Below are positions 61,239 through 63,784 of a DNA stretch of 63,784 bases, in pieces. Below the pieces are notes generated by a model. That model ran no database searches. It worked only from the letters and a program-made list of their open reading frames with translations, and had not been told where the DNA came from. Within the stretch, counting starts at the first letter, position 1; each line of letters starts with the position of its first letter. Source of the stretch: Thiospirillum jenense (GTDB lineage Bacteria; Pseudomonadota; Gammaproteobacteria; Chromatiales; Chromatiaceae). Position numbers and translations under genes: made by a program. Location of the stretch: NCBI RefSeq assembly GCF_014145225.1, contig NZ_JABVCQ010000019.1, forward strand, positions 1-63,784, read 5' to 3'.

Positions 61239-61553
61239 TTAGGGCAACTGTGAAGCGATTGAATTTGCCGTTTGCTAAATCATTTTTCAAAGCGGCTGGT
61301 TGATTTGTTATTAACTGTACAGCCGCCAGTGTATTATAAAAATGCGCTGCTCAATAATGACAGTATCATCGTGGTTATGTGAGTAGCGCGTTCACTATCA
61401 ATGCCCCACTCTTTATCAAGGACGGCGCCTTTATAAATGCACTTTGCGCCCCCATCATTAGGGCATCAAGTCATTATCAGGCAATCCGTTTTTGCTAAAA
61501 TGCCCTTCACCACCATTAGCCTCCCGCACCTAAACACAATACACTTCAATTGA
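61239..61553. other. Intergenic region between gltD and relA
   Basis: About 315 bp. It holds a possible relA promoter (61474-61501). I see no gene, terminator hairpin with T-tract, or repeat. Confidence 0.5.
61474..61501 (+). promoter_or_regulatory. relA: Possible sigma-70 promoter for relA
   Basis: TTATCA (61474-61479) and TAAAAT (61496-61501) are separated by 16 bp, about 50 bp before the relA start. The -10 box is one base from consensus; the -35 is poorer. This is pattern matching only. Confidence 0.3.
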
Positions 61554-63560
61554 ATGGTACAAGCAACTTATAATTTGCTCGGTACTGAATACGACGACGC
61601 CACCGCCAGCCGTCATTGGCTCACTGCCCTCGCCGCCCATTACACCGCATCTGACCAATCGCGCATTGCCATTGCTGTCGAGCGAATGCGCCATTGTTAT
61701 GGTAATCAACAGGTTAGCACGGGTGAAAGTGCCGCTCGTCATCGCCTGTCCACTGCGGATATCTTATTAGAATTGCGCATGGACGCCGATACGCTGTGCG
61801 CCGCGTTATTAAATGGTTGTTTGGATTGCAATGATTTTTCTATTGCAACCCTGCGCAATCAATTTGGTGATGGTTTAGCGCAAATGGTGCAGGATTTAGC
61901 ATACATTGATCAATTAACCAATGTTAATCGCGTTATTGCCACCAAAGATCAACAAGAGCATGAAGAAAATCTGCGGCGTTTGTTACTCGGTATTGCCGAA
62001 GATGTGCGCGTTGTCTTAGTGGTATTAGCCGAACGTTTGCATGTGATGCGCATTGCAAAACAATTAACCCGTGAGCGTCAAATCAAATTAGCCGAAGATA
62101 CGCAGCGGGTTTATGCACCATTAGCAAATCGGTTAGGTATTGGGCAAATTAAATGGGAATTAGAAGACCTTGTCTTGCGTTATTTAGAGCCAGAGGAATA
62201 TAAACGCATTGCGTCTTATTTACGCGAACGGCGAGTACAGCGCCAAGAATATATTGCTCGCGTTGTTGCAATTCTGGAGGCAGAGTTTATTCGTGCCGGT
62301 ATTGAAGCCAGTATTAGCGGCCGCCCGAAACATATCTATAGTATTTGGCGCAAAATGCAACGCAAGGGCATTGAATTCGAGCAGATTTTTGATTTGCGGG
62401 CATTACGAGTAATGGTAAAGGATGTGCCGTCGTGTTATGCCGCGCTCGGCGTTGTTCATAGTTTATGGTCGCATATTCCGCAAGAATTTGATGATTATAT
62501 TGCCACGCCTAAAGGCAATATGTATCGCTCATTACATACGGCGGTCATTGGTCCAGAGGATCAAGCAATTGAAGTGCAAATTCGGACTTATGATATGCAC
62601 CGTCATGCTGAATTGGGGGTTGCCGCGCATTGGGCTTATAAAGAATCAAAAAACCATGATGCCGAATTTCAACGGCGCGTGGTCTGGATGCGGCAATGGT
62701 TGGAATTAAAAAATGAGGGTGAACATGGCGAAGATTTCTTTGAACATTTCAAAACAGAATTCGAGCCAACGCATATTTATGTTTTAACACCGCAAGCGAA
62801 AGTGATTGAATTGCCGAAAGGTGCCACGCCACTTGATTTTGCTTATGCGATTCATTCTGAAGTGGGTCATCATTGTCGCGGTGCATTGGTGAATGGCCGC
62901 ATGGTGGCATTGAATTATTGTTTAGTGAGTGGCGAAACGGTCGAAATTATTACGCAAAATAATATGACGCCCAGCCGTGATTGGTTAAACCCGCATAAGG
63001 GCTATATGGTCACTTCTCGGGCGCGTCATCGAGTACGGCAATGGTTTAAATTACAGGATTATGATCGCCATCTTAATGAAGGACGTTCATTGCTGGAACG
63101 TGAGTTGCGCGGCGAGCAAAAGTTGTCATTAGATAAACAATTAGATCGGTTGGCAAATCACTATCGTTTAGCAGATGGTTCGGCGGTATTAGCAGCACTG
63201 GGGCGCGGTGATCTTCGGATTGAACAGCTACTGCATCAATTCACTACCGCCCCGGTGAATCATTCAGAACCGCCGGTAATTACACGCGCTACTCCCGCCC
63301 GTTGTGCTTATTCAATCCCATCAATTCAGAATAATAAACTCAACAATACAATGGTGGTTATGGTGGCCGGTGCAATAGATATGATGACGCGCATGGCATT
63401 GTGTTGTAATCCGCAGCCGCATAATTCTATTATCGGTTTTATTACACGCGGGCGCGGCGTCACGATTCACCGTAGCGATTGTAAAAACATTGTCAATTTA
63501 CCGCCACACGAACAAGAGCGGTTGGTTGAGGCACATTGGACTGAAGTTAAAAAGCCATAG
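61554..63560 (+). CDS. relA: (p)ppGpp synthetase RelA, lacking the ACT domain
   Basis: A 668-residue RelA/SpoT homologue. The N-terminal HD-like domain has no HDxxED hydrolase motif, and the synthetase domain has EFDD (311-314), the RelA-type signature, so it should make (p)ppGpp but not degrade it. TGS domain about 405-467, helical region about 470-560, zinc-finger/RIS-type domain with CC (617-618) and SDC about 600-662. The protein ends there; E. coli RelA (744 residues) continues with an ACT/RRM domain, which is missing, and no continuation is seen after the stop. No clear ribosome binding site precedes the ATG. Confidence 0.92.
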   Translation: MVQATYNLLGTEYDDATASRHWLTALAAHYTASDQSRIAIAVERMRHCYGNQQVSTGESAARHRLSTADILLELRMDADTLCAALLNGCLDCNDFSIATLRNQFGDGLAQMVQDLAYIDQLTNVNRVIATKDQQEHEENLRRLLLGIAEDVRVVLVVLAERLHVMRIAKQLTRERQIKLAEDTQRVYAPLANRLGIGQIKWELEDLVLRYLEPEEYKRIASYLRERRVQRQEYIARVVAILEAEFIRAGIEASISGRPKHIYSIWRKMQRKGIEFEQIFDLRALRVMVKDVPSCYAALGVVHSLWSHIPQEFDDYIATPKGNMYRSLHTAVIGPEDQAIEVQIRTYDMHRHAELGVAAHWAYKESKNHDAEFQRRVVWMRQWLELKNEGEHGEDFFEHFKTEFEPTHIYVLTPQAKVIELPKGATPLDFAYAIHSEVGHHCRGALVNGRMVALNYCLVSGETVEIITQNNMTPSRDWLNPHKGYMVTSRARHRVRQWFKLQDYDRHLNEGRSLLERELRGEQKLSLDKQLDRLANHYRLADGSAVLAALGRGDLRIEQLLHQFTTAPVNHSEPPVITRATPARCAYSIPSIQNNKLNNTMVVMVAGAIDMMTRMALCCNPQPHNSIIGFITRGRGVTIHRSDCKNIVNLPPHEQERLVEAHWTEVKKP

Positions 63561-63677
63561 CAGATGATTAAATAATTAAAGTGAACTTTGCTGTGTGATG
63601 AATGTGAATCGTGCTAACTTTTTTAATGCAAAACCATAGTCACGCCAATGGATTCGTCGGGAGGGCGCTAGGTTAAG

Positions 63678-63784
63678 ATGAATGATTATTCCGAACGCGC
63701 TTTGCAATTATTGCGTCTTGGCACAGGCATTCCAACCGCCAATTTTCGTGAGGATCAAGAGCGAGCCATTCGCGCTGTGGTCAG
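63678..63784 (+). CDS. RecQ-like DEAD/DEAH helicase, 5' end only
   Basis: The first 35 codons of a gene cut by the window edge. ALQLLRLGTG followed by FREDQERAIRAVV matches the N-terminal Q-motif region of RecQ-type helicases (normally ALxxLRxxFG and FRxGQxxAI). It may be RecQ itself or one of the related RecQ-like helicases; too little is present to decide. Confidence 0.65.
   Translation, partial: MNDYSERALQLLRLGTGIPTANFREDQERAIRAVV

Noticed and set aside
1-63784. CRISPR array, prophage or complete insertion sequence
   Set aside because: No regularly spaced repeats with unique spacers, no phage structural genes and no transposase with terminal repeats were seen.

Overview
The window looks like a chromosomal segment of a phototrophic gammaproteobacterium, most likely a purple sulfur bacterium (Chromatiales-like). 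Three observations support this. First, gammaproteobacterial synteny blocks are present: pilF-rodZ-hisS-yfgM-bamB-der, lepA-lepB-DUF4845-rnc-era, tpiA-secG-tRNA-Leu-nuoA..N and gltBD. Second, a bchI-bchD-bchO magnesium-chelatase operon points to bacteriochlorophyll synthesis. Third, there is a kaiB-type clock gene and an ArsR regulator with the cysteine spacing of the sulfide-responsive SqrR/BigR group. The species assignment is inference; no rRNA is present.

Layout. 1-7.9 kb is an accessory zone read mostly on the minus strand. It holds a type I methyltransferase gene (hsdM) followed by a YefM/YoeB-type toxin-antitoxin pair whose toxin is broken, tRNA-Pro with a decayed partial duplicate, ispB, and a sensor kinase / response regulator / kaiB operon. 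Two 98% identical copies of a 348-bp structured element (1-348 and 4147-4494) cut the 3' ends of yoeB and kaiB. 7.9-17.4 kb is a conserved minus-strand block: der, bamB, yfgM with a repetitive tail, hisS, rodZ, pilF, an MBL-fold hydrolase, an epimerase and tRNA-Ser. 17.6-32 kb runs mainly on the plus strand: a BI-1 protein, lolC/E and lolD, then a minus-strand diguanylate cyclase, an EamA transporter and an ArsR regulator, followed by envC-ctpA, lepA, lepB, DUF4845, rnc, era and DUF2333.

32-37.8 kb: an Rpn-family PD-(D/E)XK nuclease with a heptad-repeat tail sits directly before bchI-bchD-bchO and a PfkB-family kinase. 37.8-53.1 kb is a complete 14-gene complex I operon on the minus strand. 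It is interrupted between nuoL and nuoM by an overlapping minimal nucleotidyltransferase gene and a 55-codon ORF that resembles a toxin-antitoxin remnant. 53.2-63.8 kb: tRNA-Leu, secG, tpiA, gltB-gltD, a relA lacking its C-terminal ACT domain, and the start of a RecQ-like helicase gene.

The housekeeping parts cover envelope assembly (Bam, Lol, EnvC, RodZ, PilF), translation and ribosome GTPases, respiration (complex I), nitrogen assimilation (GOGAT) and the stringent response. The parts most worth attention are the structured element and its insertion pattern, the toxin-antitoxin remnants beside hsdM and inside the nuo operon, the clock-type operon, in-frame palindromes inside genes, and an apparent excess of the hexamer CAATTG. 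No CRISPR array, prophage or complete insertion sequence was seen.
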